From assembly GCA_942493375.1 (NCBI GenBank), contig OW818698.1, positions 4,650,001-4,714,000 on the forward strand: a stretch of 64,000 bases of DNA, in the 5' to 3' direction. Under the pieces are notes generated by a model. That model was not told where the DNA came from. It did not search any database and was given only the letters and a program-made list of their open reading frames with translations. The position numbers were made by a program, and so were the translations under genes. Below are positions 24,690 through 33,559 of the stretch, in pieces; the stretch's first letter is position 1, and every line of letters begins with the position of its first letter. This DNA comes from G942493375 sp942493375 (GTDB lineage: Bacteria; Armatimonadota; UBA5829).

Positions 24690-25679
24690 ATGAATACTCC
24701 TACATCAACCAAACTGCAAGAGCTCTTTCTGCAGATCAATATTACCTCCGGATGTAACCTTGCATGCACCCATTGCTATGTCGATGATGATTTGGATGAT
24801 ATGGACGTTGATTTGTTCTCAGAGGTAATTCGGCAGTTTCAAGCACTTCGAGAGCGTCTGGCAGTAAAGCGTGCCTGGGTCCAAATCTCCGGTGGTGAGC
24901 CTCTTGTGCATCCTCGGCTCAGTGAGATTCTCAAGATATGTTCGAATGTGTTTGGTACAAAAGTCTTGACCAACGGCACATTGATTGATAATGAATCTGC
25001 ACATATGATCTCAAAGTATTGTGAATCTGCCCAGGTATCTTTCGATGGTGATCGAGAGATGCACGATAGCAGACGCGGTGCTGGTTCATTTGACGCTGCA
25101 CTGCAGGGTCTGAGGCTACTAAAGAGCAAAGGTTTACCTGTGAGTGCGCGAATTACAGTAGGAGATGACAATTGTACAAGTGTTGAACCTTTGTTTGAGT
25201 TATTGAATGATGATATCGATGCATTTCACATTTCAAGGGTGGTGCCTTTCGGAGGATGCGGAATTAAGCTGCCGGACACACAGGCATATCGTAAGGTCAT
25301 ATATCGACTTTTCGCAAAACATCGTTATAACCCCAGAGTAAGGTTCTCTGATCCATTTTTTGGTCCACTTATTAATTCATGTGCTGAGCAAACGGAGTTT
25401 TACGGATGTTCTGCGGGCATCTCCGGTCTTTGTGTCGATCAAACAGGGGATATCTACCCATGCAGACGGCTCCCAATCAATCTTGGCAATACTAAAGAAG
25501 TTTCACTCGAATCAATTTATTATAACCACCCACTTATGAAACAGCTGCAGGCAAGAGAACTCAAGGGCAGGTGTGGTGAATGTGAGGACATAAAATCTTG
25601 CGGCGGCAGCAGGTGCATTGCATATGCATTAACTGGAGATCCTTTTGCTGCAGATCCGGGATGCATATACGCAGAATAA
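24690..25679 (+). CDS. Radical SAM/SPASM enzyme, likely peptide- or protein-modifying
   Basis: The radical SAM iron-sulphur motif CxxxCxxC is at Cys22/26/29 (SGCNLACTHC), with GGEP at 68-71 for SAM binding. The C-terminal part has a SPASM-type cysteine series: CSAGISGLC, YPCRR, CGEC, SCGGSRC and a final GC near the end, binding auxiliary clusters. This architecture is typical of enzymes that mature ribosomal peptides or activate enzymes (PqqE, MftC, sactionine synthases, anSMEs). No RRE-like N-terminal domain is seen. The ATG has no good Shine-Dalgarno sequence. The next gene, 68 bases on, encodes a protein with a Gly/His/Cys-rich tail that is a possible substrate; that link is inference. Confidence 0.93.
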   Translation: MNTPTSTKLQELFLQINITSGCNLACTHCYVDDDLDDMDVDLFSEVIRQFQALRERLAVKRAWVQISGGEPLVHPRLSEILKICSNVFGTKVLTNGTLIDNESAHMISKYCESAQVSFDGDREMHDSRRGAGSFDAALQGLRLLKSKGLPVSARITVGDDNCTSVEPLFELLNDDIDAFHISRVVPFGGCGIKLPDTQAYRKVIYRLFAKHRYNPRVRFSDPFFGPLINSCAEQTEFYGCSAGISGLCVDQTGDIYPCRRLPINLGNTKEVSLESIYYNHPLMKQLQARELKGRCGECEDIKSCGGSRCIAYALTGDPFAADPGCIYAE

Positions 25680-25747
25680 GCAGGAAAGCACAGAACCTGT
25701 GGTGAATGCTGTCAGTGATATTATTTATTTATATGGAGAGTTGCGAG

Positions 25748-26653
25748 ATGGACCAGATTTCTAAGGCTGAACAATTGAGACTACCCGAACAACTATATAT
25801 TCTTCTTGTTGATCCGGATACAGGAGATCCAAGGTATTCGCGGCAGAAAGTGGAGCATGTCCTGGCTACTGCTATTATCTGGGAATTGTTGGATGCAGGA
25901 GCCTTTAAAACTCAGGGTAACAGAATTAAAAGTGTTAAGGTAGCCATGTTTGAAGAGGGATACCTGCGCAGGGCAGCTTTGCATACAGCCGGTCGTGTTC
26001 CAGCTGATGGACATAGTATGATCTGGGAGGTAGCAGGAGAATTGCATCCGATATGGAAAACGGTCGGTGAAGGAATGGTTGCCAAACATCTGGTGGCTGA
26101 GGATGTGCAGACGCGCTTTGTCTTCTTCCATCGCAAGGTACTGATGGAACTCTTTGACGCCCGTAATGATGCCCAGGAGCTCTCGCAAAGTCTAGCTCAG
26201 GCAGCCCGCAACCTGTGGGATGCCAACTATGACGCCCAGTTAGCACGCACGCATCCGCGTCTGTTGGCTCGGTTGGTGTTGTTGGATAACCATAAACTGC
26301 TGGAGCCACTAATTGGTTCTACTGCATATTTTGCAGCAGTGCCCTACTTAACCGATATCCGCAGCCATTTGCATGAAATGGTAAGAGATCCCAAAGTAGT
26401 AAGACCGCACCACACATCAGATACAGGTGGATGTGATTCTGGGGGTAGTGATTGCCATATCTACGATTCCGGTTCAGACTTTTGGATTGATTCATCAGAT
26501 GACGGCGGTCATGGGGGCCATGGCGGTCATGATGGCGGCCACGATGGACATAGTGGTCACGACAGTGCCGGTGATTCAGGTGATTCCAGTGGTGGCGGGA
26601 GCAGCGATGGCGGTTGTGGCGGCTGTGGAGGCGGTGGAGGCGGTGGAGATTAA
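25748..26653 (+). CDS. GPP34-fold protein with Gly/His/Asp-rich, Cys-containing C-terminal tail
   Basis: Residues 1-215 look like a GPP34 (GOLPH3-type) domain: LRLPEQLYILLVDPDTG at the start, an ATAIIWELLDAGA helix, and LDNHKLLEPLIGS near the end. Eukaryotic members bind phosphoinositide at Golgi membranes; bacterial ones have no settled role. From about residue 225 the protein changes to a low-complexity tail: Cys229 and Cys236, YDSGSDFWI (239-247), a Gly/His/Asp tract (253-272), then a Ser/Gly run ending in GGCGGCG and Gly repeats (Cys290, Cys293). All four Gly codons are used, so this is not simple repeat expansion. ATG 25748 follows GGAGAG. The stop overlaps the next start by one base. 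Confidence 0.8.
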   Translation: MDQISKAEQLRLPEQLYILLVDPDTGDPRYSRQKVEHVLATAIIWELLDAGAFKTQGNRIKSVKVAMFEEGYLRRAALHTAGRVPADGHSMIWEVAGELHPIWKTVGEGMVAKHLVAEDVQTRFVFFHRKVLMELFDARNDAQELSQSLAQAARNLWDANYDAQLARTHPRLLARLVLLDNHKLLEPLIGSTAYFAAVPYLTDIRSHLHEMVRDPKVVRPHHTSDTGGCDSGGSDCHIYDSGSDFWIDSSDDGGHGGHGGHDGGHDGHSGHDSAGDSGDSSGGGSSDGGCGGCGGGGGGGD

Positions 26654-27483
26654 TGATTGCCAACGCTGAACAACTCAGGCTTCCTGAGCAGCTGTATATA
26701 TTGCTTTTTGATCTTGCAGACGGTAAAACTGACTATCTATTACGGAGGGTGGTTCACGCTTTTGCTACAGCAATTGTATATGAATTGCTTGATGCCGGAG
26801 CGCTATTGACTCAGGAAAAGATGGTGAAGAAAGTCCAGCAGATTACATTTAAAGAAAAGTATCTACAGGAAGCAGCATTAATTGCAGATGACTGTGCCCC
26901 GATAGATGGAAATGCCCTGATTTGGGAACTGGTTAATGAGCTCCGCCCGATATGGGACAATGTTGCTGAAGGTATGGTTACAAAAAAGCTATTGACCCAG
27001 ACTGTTCAGAGCCGGTTCCTATTACTCCATCAAGTAGTATTCAGAGGATTACCTGATACCTACAAGTACCGCAATGAGCTTCAGCGTAGTATTAACAAGG
27101 CCTTAAGCAACCTTCAGAATCCTGACAACGATATTCAGTTATTGTATAATCACCCGCGTCTGCTTGCACTTTTGCTGATACTGGATAACCACAAGCTCTT
27201 GAGGCTAATGATTGGTGATGAAACACATAAATCTATAAAAATGGAAATACGAAAAATTCGTATGCATCTAATGGGTATAGAAGGAGACTCAGATTCATTT
27301 GTTCCGCGGTATTCCTGGAGCCAAAAACATATCAGTAGTTCCGAACTAGAGACTTATGATTCCGGCTCAGATATCTGGATTTCCCTTCCCGATTATAGTG
27401 GTCATGGCGGACAAGGTAGCGATGATGGTCAGTTTGACTGGCTCCAGGTAGAAATTGACGGACTTGGGGGTGGTGGTGGTTAA
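26653..27483 (+). CDS. GPP34-fold paralogue with short Gly-rich tail
   Basis: This 276-residue protein is a paralogue of its upstream neighbour, sharing AEQLRLPEQLYILLFD, the EL-LDAGA helix and LDNHKLLRLMIG. Its tail (235-276) keeps the YDSGSD-x-WI motif, then SGHGGQG and a GLGGGGG end, but lacks the long His tract and the CGGCG motif. ATG 26653 overlaps the previous stop (TAATG), and its ribosome site is formed by the glycine codons of the preceding tail (GGTGGAG). Its own glycine codons do the same for the channel gene. The fold assignment is good; function is unknown. Confidence 0.78.
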   Translation: MIANAEQLRLPEQLYILLFDLADGKTDYLLRRVVHAFATAIVYELLDAGALLTQEKMVKKVQQITFKEKYLQEAALIADDCAPIDGNALIWELVNELRPIWDNVAEGMVTKKLLTQTVQSRFLLLHQVVFRGLPDTYKYRNELQRSINKALSNLQNPDNDIQLLYNHPRLLALLLILDNHKLLRLMIGDETHKSIKMEIRKIRMHLMGIEGDSDSFVPRYSWSQKHISSSELETYDSGSDIWISLPDYSGHGGQGSDDGQFDWLQVEIDGLGGGGG

Positions 27484-29135
27484 TGGCTGAAAATATATGC
27501 ACAACAGGACACGCAATACTCGGAGGCTGTGGGCATCTGGGGAGCCGGATAGCTCTTGGCTTGCTTGAGCGTGGCTGCGGGGTCGTTATTATCGATAGAG
27601 ATATCGACAACACAGTTACTAGCCGTCTGCAAAAGGCAGGTTGCACAGTGATTAAGGGTGATATCTGCGATGAAGATATCCTGGATCAGGCCGGGATTGC
27701 TACAGCGGGTTGCTATATATCAATTACGGGCGATGATCATGCAAACCTGGAGGCAGCAATAAGTGCCAGGCAAAAGAATCCGGATTGCACTGTTGTGACC
27801 CGGTTATATGACCAGAGTCTTGGGGAGAGGGTTGAGAAAGTATTCAATATACGTGCTCTCAGTGCTGCTTCTCTTGCTTCACCTGCATTTGTTTCAGCAG
27901 CGACTGATGACACGATTATATCTGCACTTACTGTGGATGGCTGTTGCCTTAGTGTGCATTCTGGATCAGCTTCTCATGAACATAATGTCTGTTATATTGG
28001 CAAGTCCCAAAATGGTTTGAGACTGTGTGTTGATAAGATTGAAGATGATTGTTTTTATACTACTGTACACAGCTCACGGCGCCACTTTTTTTCCAAAAAT
28101 CACCATAGGAAACGCGAAACAAGACATCGTCCACCTGTGTTTTCGGGATCTAGTATTTACAGACTAATCCGGGAAGTCATGGATACCTGGAAACATTCTG
28201 CGGCCATTACCAAGCATCTGCTGACTGCGCTACTGATAGTCTCCGCAGTAAGTATTATTGTGTTTTGGACAGTCGGGCATATGAGTCCGTTGGATGCCAT
28301 ATATTTCGTTGTGACAACGATGACCACGGTCGGGTATGGGGACATCAATCTGCAGCATGCTCCGGTCGGGTTAAAGATATTTGGTATCATAATGATGCTC
28401 TCCGGAGCAGCTCTATTAGCTACAGTCTATGCGATTATCGCTGACCGGGTTCTGGCAGCAAGGGTGGAGTATCTGCTGGGTCGCAGGCGGGTCAACCTGT
28501 TTGGGCACACGATAGTAGTAGGATTAGGTAAAGTTGGGTACCGCGTGGCAAGGGACCTTGAAAATCTCGGTCTGGATATAGTTGGAATTGATGTAGATGG
28601 AGACTCAGAGAATGTAAACGCCGCCAAAGCCCTGTTTCCGGTTATAGTTGGAGATGCAGCTCGGACATCCATATTAAACAAAGCAGCAATCGACACAGCT
28701 GATACAGTCCTGGCTCTCACAGAAGATTCGTTATTGAATCTCAGCGTAGCCCTGAACATCCTGGAGCACAATCCGGATATCCGGGCGATTGTGCGGACAT
28801 ACGATACTGGTCTGGCAGAGAAGTTTGTGTCATTTGGACTCGAAAAAGCCATAAGCACCTCCGCAATAGCAGCTCCGGTGTTTGTAGATGCTGCCATTTA
28901 CCCAAATGTCCAGGGATCTTTCAGGTTCAACAGCCAGGATATAATGGTAGCTCGATACTTAATTGATTCCGATTCAGACCTGCTTGGCAAAACACCAATA
29001 CAGATCAGCGATGAATACGAATTAGCAATAGTAGCCACGGCCAACAACATGCATTCAGACTATGACGTTGTTAAACATGATAAGCCTCTACACGAAGGAC
29101 AGAAAGTGCTGGGTTTGCTGGTGAGAACTGTCTGA
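27483..29135 (+). CDS. RCK-pore-RCK potassium channel
   Basis: The order is an N-terminal TrkA-N/RCK Rossmann domain (about 1-160, GGCGHLGSRIALGL), a His/Arg-rich linker near residues 197-220, one helix (about 240-262), a pore loop with the selectivity filter TVGYGD (282-287), a second helix, then a second TrkA-N (GLGKVGYRVA) and TrkA-C. Two-helix pores with RCK domains are ligand-gated K+ channels of the MthK type; an extra N-terminal RCK before the pore is less common. The ATG overlaps the preceding stop (TAATG), so translation is coupled to the Gly-tailed protein. Regulation by nucleotides or divalent ions is expected from the family. Confidence 0.9.
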   Translation: MAENICTTGHAILGGCGHLGSRIALGLLERGCGVVIIDRDIDNTVTSRLQKAGCTVIKGDICDEDILDQAGIATAGCYISITGDDHANLEAAISARQKNPDCTVVTRLYDQSLGERVEKVFNIRALSAASLASPAFVSAATDDTIISALTVDGCCLSVHSGSASHEHNVCYIGKSQNGLRLCVDKIEDDCFYTTVHSSRRHFFSKNHHRKRETRHRPPVFSGSSIYRLIREVMDTWKHSAAITKHLLTALLIVSAVSIIVFWTVGHMSPLDAIYFVVTTMTTVGYGDINLQHAPVGLKIFGIIMMLSGAALLATVYAIIADRVLAARVEYLLGRRRVNLFGHTIVVGLGKVGYRVARDLENLGLDIVGIDVDGDSENVNAAKALFPVIVGDAARTSILNKAAIDTADTVLALTEDSLLNLSVALNILEHNPDIRAIVRTYDTGLAEKFVSFGLEKAISTSAIAAPVFVDAAIYPNVQGSFRFNSQDIMVARYLIDSDSDLLGKTPIQISDEYELAIVATANNMHSDYDVVKHDKPLHEGQKVLGLLVRTV

Positions 29136-29235
29136 ACAGGATTTTTAGGATTTAGGGATTAACACGATTCTGCAAATTAAAGTTCCCTTCTAATCCTGCT
29201 CTCCTGAAATCCTAGAAATCTTGTTCAAGACAATT
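29133..29235. repeat. GAACA-GATT palindromic element upstream of GxxExxY gene
   Basis: GAACAGGATTTTTAGGATTT on the left is inverted relative to AAATCCTAGAAATCTTGTTC on the right. The same ends recur at 29625-29866 and 33473-33545. The element begins at the stop of the channel gene. Confidence 0.8.
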
Positions 29236-29248
29236 ATGGAGACTGGAG

Positions 29249-29638
29249 ATGGATGTTGACGATATAACTCATCAAATCATCGGATGTGCGATGCGTGTAC
29301 ATCGTGTTCTCGGTAACGGCTTTCAAGAAGTGATCTACCAGAGAGCATTAGCCATTGAATTTGCACATTGTGGATTGTCTTTTGAGAGAGAGATGGAGAT
29401 GCCTATCTTCTACAGAGATCAACAAATCGGGACACGGCGAGTTGATTTCTTCGTTGAAAACGCCGTGATGGTAGAATTAAAAGCCATCGCAGAGATCGAA
29501 TACGTTCATAAAGCTCAAGCTATCAACTATCTAGAGGCATACAATATCGCTGATGGATTACTCATCAATTTTGGTGGGCTTAGTCTGGAGTATAAAAGGA
29601 TTTATAACAAGAGGCTAAAAAAATCCGAACAAGATTAA
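29249..29638 (+). CDS. GxxExxY protein (PD-(D/E)XK nuclease-like fold)
   Basis: This 129-residue protein has the name-giving motif GNGFQEVIY and a PD-(D/E)XK-type core: Glu in SFEREME, Asp in RRVDFFVE and VELKA. The family is widespread in genomes with many repeats, often in several copies, and its function is unproved. Here the gene is enclosed by palindromic elements that share ends, and its last codons (SEQD, then stop) lie within the right-hand element. GGAGA precedes the ATG. This layout suggests that gene and repeats may travel or be maintained together. Confidence 0.9.
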   Translation: MDVDDITHQIIGCAMRVHRVLGNGFQEVIYQRALAIEFAHCGLSFEREMEMPIFYRDQQIGTRRVDFFVENAVMVELKAIAEIEYVHKAQAINYLEAYNIADGLLINFGGLSLEYKRIYNKRLKKSEQD

Positions 29639-29735
29639 CACGATTCCAATTTAGCACAGTTGCATGTATACCTAATTATGTTCTGGTTGCAATAATCGTG
29701 TAAATCCCAAAATCCTGAAAATCTTGTTCAAGATA
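29625..29735. repeat. GAACA-GATT palindromic element, first downstream unit
   Basis: The unit runs from CCGAACAAGATTAACACG to AATCTTGTTCAAGAT and contains AGCACAGTTGCATGTATA in its centre. That centre recurs in the next unit. Confidence 0.85.
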
Positions 29736-29736
29736 T

Positions 29737-29866
29737 TCGGAACAGGATTAATATGATTTAGTGATTTACACGATTTCTGTATAGCACAGTTGCATGTATA
29801 ACTATCGATGTTCTAGTTCTAATAATCGTGTTAATCCTATAATCCTATTAATCTTGTTCAAGACAA
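29737..29866. repeat. GAACA-GATT palindromic element, second downstream unit
   Basis: The unit runs from CGGAACAGGATTAATATG to TTAATCTTGTTCAAGAC, with the same AGCACAGTTGCATGTATA centre and a similar ATGTTCT segment. It is a tandem duplicate of the previous unit that has diverged at the left arm. Confidence 0.85.
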
Positions 29867-29883
29867 TTATAATCGGAGTAACC

Positions 29884-32800
29884 ATGAAACTATTTTACCC
29901 AACTGCAATTATTCTCAGTCTATTAACTGTTTCAGTTATCTGTGCACCTGCACCTGTAGTGAAGATCCCTGTCGCTGTGAAACCCGTCGTTTTAGACGGC
30001 GCTATAAAACCGCAGGAGTGGGCTGATGCTGCGATAGTCCGGAATATTCAGGTAATGGGGAATGATCATGCAGCAAATCCTCTCACGGATGTCTATCTGA
30101 AATATGACAATGATTCTCTGTGGGTTGGGATTAGGTGTTTTGAAAAGCAGGCTGGTTATCCAAAGTCCGTCCGCAGGGAACCAACTGACCTACTCAGCAA
30201 TGATGATTCCGTGCAGGTTGTGCTGGGAACAGCCGATGAGAATGTGGTTGCAAGGGATGTAATCAATTATGGTGGATATGCCGGAGCTACCAACCAGGCA
30301 GCTTCTTCAGCGGATTACTACTATCAATTCACGGTTAACTCAGTAGGATCGCGATCCAGATTCTTTATCGAGTCTCCACTTGATCGGCCTTTGTTTGATT
30401 CCAAGGTCAGCAAAGGCAAGGGAGAGTGGACAATTGAGATGCGGATTCCATTTGCTTCCTGGGGTGTATCGAATCCGTCAGGCAGAAGCTATCCGATCAA
30501 CGTTTTCCGTTTCCGCCCACCTGATATGACTGCCTGGTATCTGCCTGGATTCGGCAACTATGCTCCAATGCCTTTCGGTACAGCAGTATTCCTGCCTTCA
30601 GACAAATCATCTGAGCGGACTTTGGAGCCCAAACCATCTGTCTCAGATACCCCCAATGCAAATAGAGTTGTAATGATAAATGGAACTCCGCAGTATGCCC
30701 AGCCGATGAAGGGAGTTTCTGCCGATCTGGAATGGTATCCGGTAGCAGGAAAAGTCATAGCCACAATCTCAGCAGGCAAGGACGTAATCGGATCCAAAGC
30801 AACTCTCTCTATTTCTGGAATAGGAGAGAAGAAGCTTTCGATTAAAACAGCTGGTCGGCTGCGACTGGAACTGAGCGTTCCTGAGTCTGTTCAGATGCCT
30901 GCTGAAGCATCTCTATACATCAAAGATAAGTCAGGCAAGAGCCTCTTGTCTAAAAAAGTCGAAATTCAACCGCAACCAAGGCCCGACTATCTCGGCACAA
31001 AAGTAGCCAAAAACTATATCGACAAAACAGTTCCAACACCCTGGAAGAAACCGGTTGTCGTTGATAATACCGTCAAGTTGTACGACAAGAGCCTTTCTTT
31101 TGGAAGTTTCGGACTGTTGAAATCCGTCAAAGATTCTGCTGCAGAATTGATGGCTGGTGAGGGGCGGATTGAAATTGAGTATGCTGGAAAGATGTTCCAG
31201 CCAGTTGAGAAGCATGTAAATGTATCAATGTCCGGGAGCCGGGCAGTTATTAAATCCTCTGCATCACTCGGAAAAGCTACACTGGAGACCCGTTCGATCG
31301 TGGAGTTCGATGGCTTTACTATTCTCAAACTTCGGGTCAAGGGCCTGGGTGCTAGTAAAATAAACCGGCTTTCAGTCGTATTCCCTATCAAACGCGAATA
31401 TGCCAAATTGCTGCATTTCTGGAGCATACAGCAGGCACAGGAACTCCGAGGAGTTGGATACGAAGGAGCAGCAGGTCCCATATGGGTCGGATGCCAGGAC
31501 AGAGGTCTAAACGTTACCTTCGATACCCCTGTTTTTCTCTCCAATAAGCGCCGGTCTCAGATACAGGTGATTGAAGGCAAGAAGCAGACGCTCCTCAAGC
31601 TAAACCTTGTCGATGGTGCTGGGCAGATCCCAACGGACGGTTATGTATTCCGGCTGATGCTGCAGCCTACTCCAACCAAGAAACCATCGATTGCAAAGAC
31701 CGGTTTGTATGGTGGGACTGTAAACTTGTGGTTTGAGGAATGGTCGGACTACCAGGGGTATCCTGATTTTACCAAGATGCCGGAAATTATTCGTAGATCT
31801 GAAGAGGCCCACAAATCCGGCAATAAACTGATAGTCTACTTCTGCCAGCTGCTGGCTGAGAACTCCCCCGGGTTTGCACAATACAAAACTGATTTTAAAG
31901 TGAAACCGGATGCCATGTGGTATCAACGAGCTTATCCAAATCCCGGCAAAGGGGTTAAGTGTTATGTCTGCTGCCTGCATGGGCCATATCAAGACTTGCT
32001 GCTTAACGGTATCAACAGGCTGATGAAAGAGGGCGGAATCGATGGAGTTTACATGGATGGAACCCTGGTCCCATGGGACTGTGACAATCCATCCCACATC
32101 GGATGCGATAGCAACTTCAAAGTAGGCTGGGATACCGACACCCCCACCAGAATCACCGAAGTCCGAAACTTTGCCAAGCGTCTTAGGGGGATGTTCACCG
32201 ACAGAGGTAAGCCCTTAGTTTTTGTATCTCACTGTGGAGGGGCTCTGGATATACCAGTTATGTCTCTGGCGGATTCATACTATGAAGGGGAGCAGCTTGC
32301 CAGGTACAGACCAGCATATGCTCTGCCTCTTCACAAGTTTGCTGTCGGATATAGCGGATGGCCCTGGGGCTTCCGAACAGATATGATCCCTGCGCTGTGG
32401 GCAGGACAGGCAGCAAAACTGTTGCCCTGGACTCTTCTGCACGATACCCAGGTTTCAAACACTGCTGCAGACGTCGAGAAGCGTATTCTAGGAGATTATT
32501 CGAACCCATCGACTACTACATATTATCCTTACTGGAGAAAGCAGCCATACGTTAAGAAACTGAGCGGTAAAGTGCTCTTCTCATACTACCATAAGTTGAA
32601 CTCCACAATGCTTATAGTAAGCAATCTCACATGGACGACACAGAATGCGTCACTGGATGTTTCACGCTTATACAAAGATGGTCCGAAGTCAGCAATGGAT
32701 GCAACGACCGGAGACATGGTTCCGATTTCAAATGGGAAGATATCGTTCGAACTAGAGTCTCATGGATATAAGGCAATAAGATTGTCTACTGAGGCATCTA

Positions 32801-33468
32801 CTGTGGTCGAGAATGCGAAAATGGTCCCTGAAGCACCAAAGACGGCACCAGACCTTCCTTCCTATCAATATAACTCATTCGATCCCGCACAGTGGAATAT
32901 AAACTCAGGGGATGCCGGGGTTATTCTGGAACCTGGATTTGTACTTGATTCGATGAGTACAGTGACAAAGATTACCAGTACCATGTATGCTGCAGCGGCA
33001 ATTGCGACATTCAAACCAGGTGTCAGCACTCACGGCACTGTAAAGATCAAACTCCGTCGCAATGCCAGGATTATGTTTGATATTGCCGGTGCAATACTGT
33101 CACTGGATGACGGTTGGCTTCCAACAGTCAGACCTGAAAATCATGGTAGAATATGGCATGTTAGAATGTCTTCAGACGGCTCGGGAATCGCAAAAACAGA
33201 GCAGGTTCTAGGAGTAATCCAGGAGCCAGCCAAGTGGGACGCAAACAGATTAGCAGACATAGTGACTCTTTCCTGGGCAGATGGCAAACTAGACGCAACA
33301 TACGGCAACCAGCCACTAGCAAGAGACCTGATGCTGACCGGTCTCGGAACAACCAACACTTTCAAAATATCAACCTGGGCTGGTGATTGGATGGCTTTTG
33401 ACGTCCTGGAAATATCAGATAAACCAACCAAGCTGTTTATAGACAAGATAACTCATCCGGTTTTATGA
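29884..33468 (+). CDS. Exported glycoside hydrolase-like protein with carbohydrate-binding N-terminus (DUF6067-like)
   Basis: ATG 29884 has GGAG 6 bases upstream and starts a signal peptide (KLFYPTAIILSLLTVSVICA). Residues about 30-240 resemble CBM9-type sugar-binding modules (VVLDGAIKPQEWADA, then VYLKYDNDSLWVGIRC). The central region (about 610-900) looks like a TIM-barrel glycosidase domain of the DUF6067 kind: LWFEEWSDYQGYP, GIDGVYMDGT with candidate catalytic Asp, FVSHCGG and GYSGWPWGFR. A C-terminal beta domain follows. The total of 1194 residues fits multi-domain polysaccharide enzymes. The in-frame start at 29794 would place 30 residues before the leader and is unlikely. Substrate unknown. 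Confidence 0.75.
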   Translation: MKLFYPTAIILSLLTVSVICAPAPVVKIPVAVKPVVLDGAIKPQEWADAAIVRNIQVMGNDHAANPLTDVYLKYDNDSLWVGIRCFEKQAGYPKSVRREPTDLLSNDDSVQVVLGTADENVVARDVINYGGYAGATNQAASSADYYYQFTVNSVGSRSRFFIESPLDRPLFDSKVSKGKGEWTIEMRIPFASWGVSNPSGRSYPINVFRFRPPDMTAWYLPGFGNYAPMPFGTAVFLPSDKSSERTLEPKPSVSDTPNANRVVMINGTPQYAQPMKGVSADLEWYPVAGKVIATISAGKDVIGSKATLSISGIGEKKLSIKTAGRLRLELSVPESVQMPAEASLYIKDKSGKSLLSKKVEIQPQPRPDYLGTKVAKNYIDKTVPTPWKKPVVVDNTVKLYDKSLSFGSFGLLKSVKDSAAELMAGEGRIEIEYAGKMFQPVEKHVNVSMSGSRAVIKSSASLGKATLETRSIVEFDGFTILKLRVKGLGASKINRLSVVFPIKREYAKLLHFWSIQQAQELRGVGYEGAAGPIWVGCQDRGLNVTFDTPVFLSNKRRSQIQVIEGKKQTLLKLNLVDGAGQIPTDGYVFRLMLQPTPTKKPSIAKTGLYGGTVNLWFEEWSDYQGYPDFTKMPEIIRRSEEAHKSGNKLIVYFCQLLAENSPGFAQYKTDFKVKPDAMWYQRAYPNPGKGVKCYVCCLHGPYQDLLLNGINRLMKEGGIDGVYMDGTLVPWDCDNPSHIGCDSNFKVGWDTDTPTRITEVRNFAKRLRGMFTDRGKPLVFVSHCGGALDIPVMSLADSYYEGEQLARYRPAYALPLHKFAVGYSGWPWGFRTDMIPALWAGQAAKLLPWTLLHDTQVSNTAADVEKRILGDYSNPSTTTYYPYWRKQPYVKKLSGKVLFSYYHKLNSTMLIVSNLTWTTQNASLDVSRLYKDGPKSAMDATTGDMVPISNGKISFELESHGYKAIRLSTEASTVVENAKMVPEAPKTAPDLPSYQYNSFDPAQWNINSGDAGVILEPGFVLDSMSTVTKITSTMYAAAAIATFKPGVSTHGTVKIKLRRNARIMFDIAGAILSLDDGWLPTVRPENHGRIWHVRMSSDGSGIAKTEQVLGVIQEPAKWDANRLADIVTLSWADGKLDATYGNQPLARDLMLTGLGTTNTFKISTWAGDWMAFDVLEISDKPTKLFIDKITHPVL

Positions 33469-33472
33469 GTGT

Positions 33473-33545
33473 TTGAACACGGTTTTCAGGAATTGTAAGA
33501 TCCCTATAATCGTGTCCATCCTGAAATCCCATTAATCTTGTTCAG
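33473..33545. repeat. GAACA-GATT palindromic element, distal copy
   Basis: GAACACGGTTTTCAGGAATT at the left and CTGAAATCCCATTAATCTTGTTC at the right match the ends of the elements around the GxxExxY gene, 4 kb away. It lies between the glycosidase stop and the kinase start. Confidence 0.75.
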
Positions 33546-33559
33546 AAATGGAGCTGAGC

